The notes beneath the pieces are model-generated. The model was not told the origin of the DNA and did no database searches. It was given only the letters and a program-made list of their open reading frames with translations. The position numbers were made by a program, and so were the translations under genes. From Amblyornis subalaris (taxonomy: Eukaryota > Chordata > Aves > Passeriformes > Ptilonorhynchidae): 64,000 nucleotides of DNA. Below are positions 12,611-26,072 of this stretch, piece after piece (the stretch's first letter is position 1; every line of letters begins with the position of its first letter). Location of the stretch: positions 12,691,235 through 12,755,234 of the forward strand of contig JACAXG010000007.1 in the NCBI GenBank assembly GCA_018881555.1, given 5' to 3'.

Positions 12611-15600
12611 GGGGAACTTGGTCCTCTCAAACACTAGTTTGGTCTCTGGGTCACCCTCCTGAACACTGGTTCACTCTCCTCTGTGTTCTCCTTACACCCT
12701 GTATGGGGTTGGGCAAAATTCCCCATACAAAATAATTTTGCCGTGTTTACGCATTCTAGAGGGACTAAAACTGCTCAAATTTGCATAGATTGACAAAATG
12801 TCAAGCTCCTTAGTTACTCTGAATACAAATAGGAAANTGTCTACATTTACCAGCACTGTACATCAAGCGGCTCTTTGTACTTTAAGCAGCAGGAAGGGTT
12901 TAAGCATTAAGTTATGTATAACTGAAAGAAACAGCTTGTTCCATTTATGCTTATTGAATTCCCCTTTTGCACTCCAAGTGGTGAAAACTCAAGGGCATTC
13001 CTATAAACACTTAGGCACAGGTTCTTCAGTCTTTACTGTGCTTAACAGCAAGTAGAACCCTCAGAATTAATTTTTCTAGTAGCACCCTAAGTCCCTTTGG
13101 CACCCGAAAAATTGACACACTGGCNTGGTCCATCCTGAGCTAGTGACATTAGTTGCTGAGACCAAGAGAAATTATTGCAGCACTGTTTGCATCATTAGAA
13201 GCAGCATCTGAGGAATCCAAATCAGCCAGCTGGGCAGTTTCAGAGGCCTCCTCTTCCCTTATCAATCGACTTCATGCTGCCACTGGGCAGTAACAAAAAG
13301 CCAAAAGTATGTGTGGCCCAAGGAAAGGCACAAACAGTATAAAACCATGGCAAGAAATCAGGCAAATGCAAGCTGTTCTCTCCTGATAACCCTGGAGGTT
13401 GAAAAATATTAGACTTAATTAAATGAACAATAAGACCAATCTTGTGTGTGTAGTTTGCCTTTGTGAAAGGTCACAATGTTTTTAAAAGTTTGTAGCTTTT
13501 GACTGGGATCAGCTTAGGACTTGGCCACCTGTACCAAGGTAGAGCAACACTTACTGTGTGTTCAAGCAGAAACCTCTGCCAAGTACAAACTGTTAGCTGT
13601 AACACAGAGGTGCTTTGCATTACAAACAATTGTAGTTGGGAAAGGTGCTGTCAAGGAAATAGGGACTTCTTTTTTTTTTCCTGGAGATCATCTCCTATGA
13701 GCAAATTATCTATTGATCGAAGAGGTTTAGCAATGGAAAACCATTTGAGGATTTTTCTCTCTTTGGCACTTGGTTGTAGCTGTTCTTAAACCACCCTCAG
13801 ATTCGCACACAATCACACATTCTGTTTATTTGGCACTGCTGCAAAGTTTTTCAGGTATCCACAATTCCCTGAAAGTGTTATTCGATTTGTAGGGTCCTCT
13901 TCCCATAACTAACTCTGTTTGAATTGGCCACAAAATATGCAAACCCTGATATGTATCTGCTGAGAACCATATTCAGTGACCTTCTCTGATACATTGTACA
14001 GATCCTTAACTCTCTCTCTTACCTGGGTCTCAAATTCCTTCCTAAGGTATGACAATATGAATTTTCCTACATTTATCAGCTTTACACTGCCTCACTAGTT
14101 TGCTAGGACTCCCAGCCCTCACACTCCTTCAAACTCCTCAGATCCTCTCTTCTTTTTTGTTCCCTTATACTTGTCTGTACTTTTAAATCCCATTGAGAGG
14201 TTATAAACCTTTACTGAAGTCTCCTCTTCTGTTCCCAAATAGGGAAAATATCTTAAGTTGTTCCCCATGGGGAGCCCAAATCTGACCTTAGTAGAGAGAA
14301 GGTGGAGAAAGTGAGTCTGCAGCAGTTTGGCTGCCTCTTTACCAAACCCATCAACATGCAAACTGCTTCCTATCACAATCATCCCATAGACATCATGGGA
14401 TTGTTCCACATTGACAGGACCAACAGATTAAGCTGTGCCAGACAGCCAGAGCAGACCGCTCCTCCTGTGTTCACCAACCACCCACACCCACAGGACTGAA
14501 AATTCTGGTACACACAGGGGCTGTGCCAGTAAGAGGAGAGAACCACGCTGACCAAAACACTGCCTTCCCCTTGAGANAACAGGAGCACCTCCTTATTGCA
14601 TTTCCCCACTGCGTACACCTGCTATACATAACCACACAGCTTCAAGCATAGACCTCTTCTTGGCTTCTTGTTCATTTTCCACGATGTCTAACTTGGTGAT
14701 AAATTTGCTTGCCAGCCAGGAGGGAACAGATCAATTAGTGAAAAATGTGGATTTTCAGACTTCAAAGATGCTCTTGGGTTTAAATAAGTATTAGTCTCTA
14801 CATTTCTAAATTGAGCAGAATCTTTTTGCATTGGGAAATTTGAAATGGAGCAGTTCTACTGCCAGCCTTACTATTTTAAGGCCCTCAGGAGTCAAAGCAC
14901 TTAAACAATCCCTAATTTTAAATCACAGCTACAAAAAATATTTACTGAAGTACTATGTTTCAGGGTTAATCTCCTGAAATTCACAGCCTTGAAGGTAAAA
15001 TATATTTTTTACACTTCTATGCTGTTTTCTCAGTTCTGTTTGGATCCTTCTGGTAGCTGGCCCACGTAGCAACAGGACAACAGAAGCTGATAAATCAGAA
15101 ATTGCAATCATTGCTCAAATAAGGAAAGCTTTATCAGCAGAGTGAATTTGAGCAGGAAGAAAGGGTTTTTTTCTTCTTTTCACTACAGCAGTAGTGTGTA
15201 TTCCCAGCAGTAAAACACCAGTCATGTTTCAAAGTCACCATGATGCATTGCAATTATGTAAAAAGAGGTGTCTGTTGAATATGCTTAGGCCCAAAATTGG
15301 ATAGAGATTAAAAACAAAAGCCATCACTCCGGTGGTGGGAATTTCAAACATCCCTGAGGGTAAAATCTTTTCAGGGCCATATAGAACAGATCTATAAACT
15401 CAGCTCCCATTAGTATCTCTGTGACATCAGTCAGCAAACCTCAACTATATCCTCCAGGCAGGGTAAAGGAATTGGTAAGTCTTGTGAAGAAGTAAATTAT
15501 GCGTTTCAGGTAATATTTGTTTTATATAAAAGAAGGCAGAGTACAGTGAGAGTTCTAAAAAAATCTGCGATACTAAGAAACAGTTTTTGTTTTGTCCCTG

Positions 15601-18600
15601 AATTATGTTCTGGAAGTCAGCCTTGAGGGCCTCCTTTCTTCAAAACAGCCATCTGAGGTTGAATATCTACTGACATTATCCCAGAAAAGGACCTCATTCT
15701 CAAAAGAGATTGACAAGTAATTGTTCCAGTGGAGGAGAACCACAAATCCCTCACCCCAGTTTGTCCTCTTTCCTCCATCAGAACAACCTAGCCTCTAGAA
15801 CTTCTTCAAAACTGATCAGCCAGTCTCAGAGCTGTGGTGTCACCTGAGCCCGGGGGAAATCTGGCCTTTCACAGCACAAAACATTAAAAATATTTTGATC
15901 ACTGTGCAACAGTGTTTTAGGAAGGCTGAGGAAGAGGAGGAAACCTCCTCCCTGCAAGGTGCGTCAGCCTCTGACAGAGCAACTAAGTGGACAACAGGAG
16001 AAAACAAACTCTTGAACTACCAAGGTGGAGTGTGACAAGTATCGTGAATCTGAGGCTGTGCATGCTCCAAAATGGAAGCTGAAGTCTCTTGATTCAGGAG
16101 TATGCTCCGAGACTTATTGAAGCACAACTCTTTGGGAACAGACAGCAGCATCACCTTTTATTTTACAGCATGCTTGGAAAGGGTGCTGCTCCCAGGAGGC
16201 AGAGGTTGATACTATTTTTCCCTTTTAAAAACAACAAGTCTTGGTGTGAAATCCCCAGCACTGGGGGTCTTAGTGTTCTTGGTCCTCAAGTGTGGTCTCC
16301 AATGAAGTGACAGAGCCCCAGAAGACCCACTTCTGTTCTTAGTGTTCCCCTAGACAGATCCATGCCCAATGTATTGACCTCTGGAGCACCAACATGTCTC
16401 CACATGATTCTGTATCTATTTTTGGAATCCAGACCTGAGTGTGGCCCTTTGTACCTTAGCTATCATTTTGCTGATGAGATAGGAATATTTTTATTCTGTG
16501 GCTTGTTTATTTAAATGTCAACCCTTTAAATCAGAAGCATCCCTCACTGTGTGCATAAATCTGGTAGAGCATCAAGGGGGATGGGAGAACAGGAGCTCTA
16601 AGCACAGTAAAATTGGCAGTAAAAGTACACATCCTGTGTACAAATGCATTTCTAATTGTAGTTAAAATACAGTCTTGTATGACCTTCTTCTGTATTGCTA
16701 TAGCCTAGCTATAACATAAAAATCTCTTGACTGTTTAAATGACGTGGCTAGGAAGAAGATTTTTCCCACTGAGAATGGAGACAGTTTAGGATATGGAGCA
16801 GAATGGGATAAGGTGAATATTCAGAAACTCATGGAGTCAACTTTTTGCATGCAGATTAAATCATAAAAAAAATGCCACTGCCTGCAGTACCTACTCCTGG
16901 TCATAACTGCACTATTTATAATGGGATATTAAGCTTTAGTTATGTTACTGTCTTAGGCTACATAAACCACCAGGAAAAGAGAGAATAAATAAGGTTCTTG
17001 CAGATTACTTAATTGTAGCAAACAGGAAGCTGCAGTAATCACAATTTTGCTTTGCAAGGAAATTCCATGGTTGAGAGGTGGTGGGATGGATTCGTGGGGG
17101 AAACAGGACTAGCATTAATTAGTCTGGCCCCAGTAGGCTGTTAATCAGGATGCAGTAAACCCTCAGCTAAAATAAACTCGCAGACCTCTACTGAAACAAG
17201 TAAGTCACACGGTGGGAAATGCTCTAGCCCCACTAGAGTAAACTGCTTGTCACGACCTGGGGATTTGGGTCCTGTCAGAACTGGGAGGGATAGACACAGG
17301 TCATGTTCTTCTTCATGGGGACTAAAAGCTGCCAGAGTGTGCTGCTCAGGGCTATCTGCTTCCCTGAGGAGAGAGAAATGCACATGATCTCAAGCAGGTG
17401 GGATGGATATGGGACCATACAGAGCTGATCCAGAGGCTGAGTTTTCCCTAAGTCCAGGGCAGTTCTGGCAGTAACATTCACCTCGAGTGTACATTTCAAC
17501 AGATAAGGAACTGTAGAGCAGCATGTCCAGTCCAAGTGTCTTGTAGTAACGCTTCCTAGCCCATAGTGACCTACCGGAGAGAGGAGCTGGGACTATCACC
17601 TGTAAGCTGCTCAAAGACCTGACACTCCCAAGCTCCATTCTTATAGGCACAGGCAAGGAAGGACAGTGGCTTGTCAGTGGGTCTTGTAGTCCCCCCACAT
17701 GAGCAGGGTGGGATCTGTGGGCTGTCTGAGGTAAGAATCTAATAATCTGGCCAACAGCCATGATGCCAGTTAGCAAAAACTCGCTTCACTAAAGGAACCG
17801 CAAGCAATTGGTGGTTTGCTTTCCATTGCCATGAGTAGTCTTATCATGACTTTCATGGCTTTCAGAAACTGTGGTTCTGTCTTAGCCATGTTTCTCATTG
17901 CAGAGATTGGGAATCTCATCACCCAGTGTGCAGATGTGGGTTGTGTGGTTACTCCAGCTGGTGCACTACATGCAAACTACAGCAAAAGCCGGGTCAGAGT
18001 GATAGTGAGATCACTTTCAGCTCTGCCACATATGCCGGCCGCAGGACATTGGGAAGGCCTCTTCTTCTCCCATTCCTTCACTGTCCTTTCAAACCCTTCT
18101 ACTCTCTTCTGTCTTTGGGCTGTGGAAGAATTGAATCTTTCACTCCTCACTTTCCTAAAGGAGCCTGTAAGTTTAGAGTTCCCTACAACCCCTTTTGGGT
18201 GGAATGCATTGCCTCTCTCCCACCACCCTGACCTTCCAACAGCTGCTTATAGGAAAATAACTGAAGTCAAACTGAGACCAGGTCTACCTACAGCACAAAA
18301 CAGATAATGTTGCCGTGGCAAATGCTTTTGTTTTCTGAAGAAATTCAAAAGTTTCAGTTCCTGAGCCTGGCTGGGCATCTTCTGCCTGGAAGTCTTGGCC
18401 TCTCTCTCAGAACTGTTTTTCTTTGAACAAAGAGTGAAGTATTTCCATCCAATTATTTTCCTGCATTAGTAACAGGATTACTAGAAATTTGTTTTTTCAT
18501 TGTAATGTCCTTCCACTTTCAAAGCCGAGGAGTCTTTCAGCAAATTAATGTATTTGGCTACAGTTCTGCACNGGCATATGAACCCAAGATAAGCTAAAAC

Positions 18601-18737
18601 TGTTTTTTAAAATTGATTTTTTTTCCTCATGCAATATTTTTGTCCCACTTCTAATCTTTAATTGGAAGTCAGAGTTAGCATATTGATAACTTGGCTCACT
18701 ATCCAGTTAATTCTGTTTTGAGTGCTGATAAACTAAT

Positions 18738-18795
18738 TACACCNTTTTACATGAGGAAGCACAGGGCGAGGAAGTTGAAGTGATTTGACACATTG
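18738..18795 (+). repeat. Ancient MIR-like fragment
   Basis: TTTTACATGAGGAAGCACAG, GAAGTTGAAGTGATTTGACA resembles the MIR motif TTTTACAGATGAGGAAAC...AAGTGACTTGCCC. It lies about 45 bp beyond the donor of the 104-nt TECRL exon, inside the intron. The match is weak. Confidence 0.4.
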
Positions 18796-18839
18796 TCCAT
18801 GAAGATGTATCACGTTGATAGTTACAAGGACATACTTAC

Positions 18840-18943
18840 TGTGGTCCAACCGACCTGCTGACCCAGGTCTGTAAAATACAGTGTAATGATGGAGGAAACA
18901 GCAAGACTTTGAATGCTAATGGAATCCTTCAGAAAGGGCCCGT
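18840..18943 (-). CDS. TECRL: TECRL coding exon 5 (inferred number), end of ubiquitin-like domain
   Basis: This 104-nt exon has 2 nt completing an Asn codon and 34 codons, beginning [17 protein letters not shown] and ending [11 protein letters not shown]. It matches TECRL closely (human GPFLKDYITIQSIAASS and TDLGQQVSWTT from memory). It forms the last strands of the ubiquitin-like domain and the link to the first membrane segment. On the minus strand the acceptor is GTCATTGCAG and the donor is CCACA|GTAAGTA. The exon ends on a codon boundary and joins in frame to the 116-nt exon at 6.8 kb. The Gln codon at 18858-18860 aligns with human Gln139, a reported nonsense site as I recall. The frame has no stop or ambiguous base. 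Confidence 0.96.
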
Positions 18944-20210
18944 CTGCAATGACAAAAACGGAAGAGGAGTTGGCATGAACAACAGGTACCTGTCAGAGTC
19001 TGCATAGGTTGCCCTGCTAATGGCCCAGCTGTAGGCCCTGCTTGAATTCTGATTTATTTTGGTGGCTTGGTGCTTATTCTCCAGGTTAGCAACTTAGAGC
19101 ACTTCCATGAGAGTTATTCCCTTCTGGTTTTAACAAAAGCATGAGGCTGACGTGACACTGGGCAGCAACGTGAGGCAGTTGTGTGATCCTCTCTCTGTTA
19201 ATCTGCCCCATTAGGGACATGCCATGCAGTCACACAGACAACTCCACGGAGCACTTTCTGCTCTGTCTTGCAAGACTAATGGCAAAGTCGATGTTAAGCA
19301 GCATCTCCCTCACTGANATATTTTGCTGAAGCATTTGCTTTCTCAGGCTGTTTTGCCAGTGGTGGCACCTGATGATGAATGCAACTTCTCGGGCAAAGGC
19401 TCACAGTCCAAGATTTCTTTGCAAGCTGTCTGACCTAGGCAGACCAGGTGTATCTGAGCATTACATTACATTTTGCAGTATTCTGAGGCATCTACTTCCA
19501 ATCCTAATGGTTCTAGAGTGTGCAGGCAGAGAGANGAAGTAGCAATATCTGGTTCTCTCTTTATTTTATTTTTTTTCTAAAGAGGCAGTGAGCTGGATAT
19601 TGGGAAACTGCAACAACCACTCGCATGGGATGTTGCCATGGCTGCAACATCTCTTTGCTCTTTTCTGCTTTATGTATGGTATCTCCCTTTCAATATGTGT
19701 TTGTTGACTGTTTACATCAGTGAGGGTGCTAAATTCCATCAGGTGCTGAGCCCTCATTTTCTACAGCTTTGTGATTCCACTCATCCACAGATCGAACACC
19801 ACACAGCCTGTGGCAGCTTTATCTTGCACTGCCACGTCCACCAAGAACTTGTGGACGGGCACAAAGAAAGAGGCTGCCTCCTGCAGCCAGCTGCATCTTC
19901 AGGTGAGGCTGTGAGCAAGTATGAGAACAGAGAATGCAGTGAGGGAAGNAAGGGAGTGAATGGGCTTTAAACTGCCTTGTCTTCATTATTTGATCGTATA
20001 TTGCATTCTGGAANATTTCTACTCCATGGTTATGAAAACCATTACATTCCTTTATTAATGAGAAACTAATGAGTTAATAATCGATGTCAGCTAATGAGAA
20101 TGTACTAACAGTTCACCCAATAACACGTATAGAGAGGAGTTTTAGGAGGAGAACCTGCCAGAGGATTAGTAATACATTAGGTGGCTCTATTCAGCCATGT
20201 GGATACTCAC
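18944..20210 (-). other. TECRL: TECRL intron between exons 4 and 5 (1.3 kb)
   Basis: It starts with a strong GTGAGTAT donor and ends with GTCATTGCAG, on the minus strand. Several isolated ambiguous bases occur. No repeat or gene was recognised. Confidence 0.88.
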
Positions 20211-20255
20211 TGCGTTCTAGTTGCAGGCCAACACGGGAAGGGTACCACTGGGGAC
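20211..20255 (-). CDS. TECRL: TECRL coding exon 4 (inferred number), 45-nt small exon
   Basis: This very small exon has 2 nt completing a Cys codon, 14 codons reading PQWYPSRVGLQLER, and one base of the next codon. It matches the PKWYPSRVGLQLE segment of TECRL, part of the ubiquitin-like domain. The minus-strand acceptor is a weakly pyrimidine-rich GGAACAG, and the donor CGCA|GTGAGTAT is strong. The trailing A joins AC of the following exon to make Asn, where the human protein, as I recall it, has Gly. Adding a 104-nt first coding segment (35 residues minus one base) puts the last base of this exon at coding position 331. That agrees with the human disease-linked splice variant I recall as c.331+1G>A. 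It lies between a 19.4-kb and a 1.27-kb intron. Confidence 0.95.
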
Positions 20256-20719
20256 CTGTTCCAATCACAAAGTGTGGCTGTTAATTTCACGATGGAAGAT
20301 CTGTGTTTCTGTTAGGTTGGGGGTTTTTTTCAGCTGACNACTACAAAAGTGAGACGGAATAAAAAAACTACCTCTCTTTTGGTCTTAGCTATACAAGGAG
20401 AATACAAGAGAGCTAGGAGGAGCACACAATACACACATTAGAGCATAAATCCCTTCTCCTCACTTGAGTGTTGGAAGGGCCAATCTCAGTGCTGAACACT
20501 CCATCAGCACGTGAGAAATGGGCCTGCGTGTGCACTACTGGGAAGTATAAAGAGGATTCTATTTATTACTATATTTGTCAAAACTCAGTACTAAAGGTGT
20601 CACTCTTGCCCCTCCTTCTAGAATTATGCCTGTGCTACAGTCCAGGCCAAAGGGTTTGGTGTTTCCCATTTAGGAATATGAAACCTGACTAGGAATGTGA
20701 GGCTTGTATTAGTTCTCAA

Positions 20720-20795
20720 TCACAGGTTAACCAGGGAAATAGAGGCACAAAAAGTAGAAGCACATGGGTAGCTAATACTGGGTTACACATGACTT
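20720..20795 (+). repeat. Ancient MIR-like fragment
   Basis: AGGGAAATAGAGGCACAAAA followed by AGTAGAAGCACATGGGTAGC resembles the MIR segment with GGAAACTGAGGCACAGAG. It is short and diverged. Confidence 0.35.
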
Positions 20796-23271
20796 CCTTG
20801 ATACCCTCAACTTAAGGAAGTTTCCTAAGAGTAGATTTTTAAATGTTCTAGTTTAAAGGTCATTCCAAAATGCTCAATAGCAGTTGGCAGTTGTTATTGG
20901 GTGCCCCTGGATGATTTTGAACAGAGACCTGTCATTTTGGTCAAACAGGTACAGGTCTCCAGCTGCATTTGTTTCCCTTGGTGTCAGAGTAAGCAGATAA
21001 TTACCACAGACAGACTGCAGAGGGGATCATGCCTGTTCAAATTGTTAGCTTGGACAGATCTTTGTAGTTCCTGTGTGCAGAAGGCTGTGCTTCCACAGCT
21101 GTGCTGCTGAATGGACAATAGAAACACTCCTTCTTTGCATCACAAAGACACATGGCTGCTTAACCCATACACACTCTTTGGTTTGCTGTTGAAGGTTTTC
21201 GGGGCTGACCTAGCACATTTTTGGGCTAACCTGAAGCAGCCTGGGGAGACCTTGCATAGCCCATGATGTTGACTGAGATTTGTGGGAAGCAAAGATTGTC
21301 AGAGGAAAGTGAAGAAACTGCTGCAGTATCACCACCCCCAGCCATTTCTACTGCATTTGTCTTTATTTCCTTTGACACACCTGAGGACAGTTGATAGCCT
21401 GAAGGAAATTTGCTTTGTCTTTTCAATTCAAAGCCTGGGTGAAATTGGTCAGATTTTTTTTTTTAGACATATATTACAATTCTTGGTCATCCTGTATTAA
21501 AGATACAAATGTTCCTGTACCTTTAAATGGAAAAAAATTGTTCACAATGACTGTGAACATTTTCCTCGAGAAGCTGTGATATCTATTGGCCTGGAGATAG
21601 CCAGGCCTCAGCTGGGGATGACCTTGAGCAGTGTTATGGGACTTGCAAGTTGGCCCTGCTCTGAGCAGGAACCTGGTCCAGAAGAGCTCTGGAGGTTGCT
21701 TCTGCCTAACTTATTTCAGGATGATCAGGAGAGCTTGTTCGCTCCACCAGCTGCCAGCTGGAGGGGAAGGGAGCTGTACAGTGTGCACTGTGCAGTGACA
21801 TCCAGCACACTCTCATTTCGAGAGCACTTGGTCTGACTTTTGTAGGCAAGAACAGGCATTAGATGAACCCATGAACCAGGGCTAATAGCAGGAGGTGAGA
21901 CATCCATCAAGTAAGTCGCAAANATTTTTTTCAAGGTACCACGACAATCCATGGCTATTAAAGATAACAAAGGGAAGATAGAGAAGGAGNAGCTGTCTGA
22001 CTTGTCAAGGAAGATATGATTTGCTCCAGGACAGCAGATATCAATAGTTATTTGGGAGCCTGAAATGCAATGTATTTGTGTTAAATTGGAATCTTACCCC
22101 CAGCTCCCCCCTTCATATTACAGTATGTTTCAATAAAAGTCAATTTACCTGATCCTGTGGCAATGTGCTTTTAGGAATGGCTCATAATCTTCACAAGGGC
22201 AAACAGAGGTTGTGCATTTAAGCACATCATCCCACATTTCCAGTCCTTTAGCCTCAGTACACCATTATGTTCAAACATACTCAAAGATTTAGACAGATGG
22301 AAGTGTGCCTTTGCTGCTGCTGGTCTGCAGCGACCTTGTTGTCACACCAGTGTTTCTCTGGTTTCCAGGCCAGGCTTGGGGTGCTGTGTATATTTTGCTG
22401 GAGGGACCTGGAAGCAGCTGTTCTTTCCCAGCTCTTACTATTGGTGGGGAGCCATTAGCTAATGTCAAGTGGGAATGCTAAACAGAGTGGGGGACAATGT
22501 CCAAACACGTTTCTATGTTGGTTTGAGTCTGAACACTAAAGTTTCCTGATTTCAGTCTTTACTGTCAGCAGACTTTAGCAAGGCTGTTCTCCAGTCTTAG
22601 CTGTCCAGGGTCCTGCAAAAAAACAGCATTGTTTTCTGGGTAGAAGCGTGGCCCCACAAAGAGTCTGCCCTCCCAGCTTGATGAGACTCATTTCAGAGAC
22701 AGGAAACCTCACACATTCCTNCGCATCATGCTCAGCTTTTGGTAGTAGTCAGCCAAGAGGACCATGGCCCCACCTGTCAACATTTACTTGCCTTTCNCCT
22801 ATGACTATTTTCCACAGGGACCCTCCAGAAATCTCAGTAGGACAGCGCTGGATTTCTGTTTGGCAATGTGGGAAGCCATTCCAATCCAGCCTGCCTCTGG
22901 CAGACACACACTCCTCTCATGCCTATAGAAGAAAAGCTCTCTTTTCTCTAAATAGTGAAAAGAAGCCCAACTGAGTGACTAATTATCCCTTGTATTAATC
23001 CTTGCTACTGCCTGTCAGAACAAGGGCTTGATGGCTCTCTTGGATATGCAGAGCCGGTGCTGTCTGACGGAGTGGCTTCACCTGGCACTAGCAGGAGTTC
23101 GGAAGCGCATGTGGAGAGTCCCACTCCCAGACAGGGTAAACATGCCCTCGCTAAAGGCAGAGACGCAGGTGCAGCTGTGAGCAGCACTTGAGGGCCTCTC
23201 TGCACTCCCACACCTGGCAGAGCTCCCCTTGCTCCCAATATAAAGCTGAAAGATTTCTCTTTTACAGGATT

Positions 23272-23291
23272 GGGGGGGGGGGGGGGGGGGG
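23272..23291. repeat. Homopolymer of 20 G
   Basis: Twenty consecutive G residues are followed by CGG. This is a possible G-quadruplex or polymorphic homopolymer, and its length may be a sequencing approximation. Confidence 0.9.
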
Positions 23292-23942
23292 CGGTTTAGT
23301 AGGGTTTAATTCCCTGCTTTTTCTTATTAATATTTTCTTTTGGTGCTTCCCACAGAAATCAATGGCAACCCAAGACCATAGGTGACTGCAGTTTATCTTG
23401 TAACTCCTTATGCATCTAAAATCAGGCATGTATTACCATTTACTTTCTGACATGGTGTTGGTGCATCAGAACTTACCCACAGTAGGTCACAGTCTCTGTA
23501 TATTCCTTGTGACTATCAGAGCTGTTCAGCTCCCTTATGCAGGGTTATGGCTTTGGATGCGTATTTCACACTTGGAACAAAGTTGTAAAAATAATATTTC
23601 AGCTTACTTATATCCCAGACCGATTTTGACTTGGAAAGGCAGGTATAGACTCTCTGGAAAATAAGAATGACCGTAGTGGTTCAAACCACAGGTCTATTTA
23701 GCCAATATTACATCCTCTAAAATTTAGTCAACATTGTGTTTCTTTCACATTTCTTACATTTCTAGAACTTGTGTAAAGCAGCTTTGTTTCTCTCCTTGTA
23801 GCGTCTTTAGACAGCTACTGAAATATCTTCCTGGTTTTCCATTCTCTATTTGATTATTTTTACTCTCCTGACTTATCCTTCTCTGGAAGGATGTTTGCCT
23901 CAGACTTCAACATGATTAAGTGACATCAACTTCAACCTGATC

Positions 23943-24030
23943 TAGCTGAAGATGTCCTTGCCCATGCCAGGGGGCTGGACTAGATGATTCTTGATTATCC
24001 ATTTCAACCCAAACTGTTCTGTGATTTATT
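23943..24030 (+). mobile_element. CR1 LINE 3'-end fragment
   Basis: It contains the CR1 tail pattern: GCTGAAGATGTCC, CCAGGGGGCTGGACTAGATG, a short gap, TTTCAACCCAAACTGTTCTG and TGATTTATTCTG. This corresponds to the usual end of avian CR1 (GGACTAGATGACC...TTCCAACCCAAAC...TTCTATGATTCT). It is a heavily 5'-truncated, diverged copy with no coding capacity. Confidence 0.8.
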
Positions 24031-24164
24031 CTGTTATGGTTCAGACAAAGTTCTTTCTATGTGTACAGGCTTCCATTAGTCTGGAAGTGTAAGCAACTAA
24101 TCACAAGTCTTAATTTTTTTACCATATTCCATTGTCTTTGTCAGGAATTTGTTCCAACTTTGTG

Positions 24165-24180
24165 AAAAAAAAAAAAAAAA
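24165..24180. repeat. A-rich homopolymer (16 A)
   Basis: This is an uninterrupted A run about 135 bp after the CR1 fragment at 24.0 kb and probably independent of it. Confidence 0.9.
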
Positions 24181-26072
24181 TCCATACATTTATTTAGAAC
24201 AAAACAGTTAAAATATTTTAATTCTATTATATTTAAGGCATCATGATTTTCCAACACAGGATGGTATTTTCTTGGAAAGTGACTCGATGTTTACTTTTAA
24301 TAATCTCTTTTAAAAAAATGGATATGGGGAAAAATATTTAATTTTGGGTGGGTTATTGGTGGCACCTGTCCAAATTTAAAACAGAAATTAAAATACAAGC
24401 AAACTGACAGGGTACATAAAAACTGACAGCCACCTTTATTTTTCCCATAGCCAACTATGAAATTACCTATTAATACTGGATATAAAAAAAGAGATGTAGT
24501 GCTGTCAAACAACCACACAAACGCTAGCTAAAACAACAGCCTCAGTGCCATGCCCAGATGCCAATACCACTGTGCAGAAACAAACAGAAAACCAAATTCT
24601 ACTGGTCCCTCTGCCCACATGTTTTTTTTTTCACTGCCTGTGTGCTAGAATCTCAGTAAATGAATCAGCTGACAATCCTAGGAACCAAGGACAGTCAGAA
24701 AAGCCCATATGCTGTTTCAAAAGTGTCCAAAGGTGCTGTCTATTCACACGACTCAAATTGACCTGAAAGTGTGGCCCGCCACTTAAATATCACAAGATGT
24801 TTTGAAAATTTAACAGCTAAGAAATCTAAGTACTTGGTACTTGACAATAGTTATGAAATTGAAGGAATCAGGCTAATTTTTATTAAGTTTCATAAGGAAT
24901 CGTCTATAAAAAAATATTAGTGCACTGTCTGTTCTGCAGTAAATTACACATTCAAACGCCTATTTTTCACAAAGTATTTATGAAGTTATGTGAACCTATA
25001 TGAGAACAAAGGTGTAACATGATGAAGACCTCTCTTGCTGGGGAATTGGTTGTGTTCTTTAGAATGCAAACGTGCAAAAGCTGTTCCACTGGGGAGCTAG
25101 GAGTGTAAGAAATGCAAAACACAACTGACAGACACAATTTAGAGATAATTAGCAGATTGACTTTCCATCATCAGCTAATTTTATTACCAGTTAAATTGTT
25201 TGCTTCTCATTGTATTTCACCACCCATGCATCTCTAATAACAAATAGCCTTAATAATTACAAGCAATACCTGCTGTGATATGAATAGGGTGATATGAACA
25301 ACAAAATTACTCTAATCAATCATCAGCAGCATGTTGCTTAAATTTGCAGAAATAGAGGAAATTCCAAGGAACTACTGCGGCACCAACTTCCCGTATCTGA
25401 TCAAGAAATGTTGCACATGAGCTGAGAACTGTAACAGCACTTGCTCACATGAACTGAACATGGCTGAAATGCACTCCATGACCTTAACCAGATGGCACTT
25501 TTCATATCTAAGTAGCAATAAGAAGAGTTTCCTAGGAAAGACTCACATTTTAGTATGTGTGGGGATGCTGGGTTTGTGCATAATTATATAGAGACAGACA
25601 GATTATCTTAAAACTTGCTGAGGTCTTTCCTTGACAAGGAAGCACTGAACAAATACAGTTGTCCCATGTCTGTGATCTTAGACAGTGGCCATAGTGTTGT
25701 CTCCCTTGGTTGCAGCAGGCATGTCTGAGNGTTCCCAGGAATGCTTCCAAGAAAACAGGGATAGAGATATCACCGTGCTAACAACCACAGCCTTTGCGGG
25801 GCTGAAGTTTGCATTCCCTTGCTTCACTGAGCTGACAGCAAGAAAGCAGGATGCTGAAATGTCTTGAAGCTCTTGCTTTCTGCTTTTATTTGGAAGAAAA
25901 GGCTGTGTGATTTGTTGTGCTAACATTGCACTTGAATGATTTGTGAGCACGATGGCAGAAAGCAAAACGCACCAAAGAAACAACAGTAAAACTAGGCTGG
26001 GCCACAAGATCAAGAGAGAAAGTATCTGAAATGATTACTTTACTGTGCTTGCCTCCACTGTAATAAATGACA

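Larger units (their letters stand above)
6818..18839 (-). other. TECRL: TECRL intron between exons 5 and 6 (12.0 kb)
   Basis: It runs from donor GTAAGTA to acceptor TTTCTAG on the minus strand. It holds a dinucleotide repeat at 12200-12227, a MIR-like fragment near 12.5 kb and another at 18.7 kb, an A run at 9751-9767, and an 11-bp inverted repeat at 10434-10476. The open frames of up to 163 codons (for example 17816-18307 plus) show no recognisable domain and are treated as chance. Confidence 0.85.

Noticed and set aside
17816..18307. 163-codon plus-strand open frame with a hydrophobic start (MSSLIMTFMAFRN)
   Set aside because: I saw no recognisable domain or splice structure. It lies antisense in a TECRL intron and its length is within chance for 64 kb.
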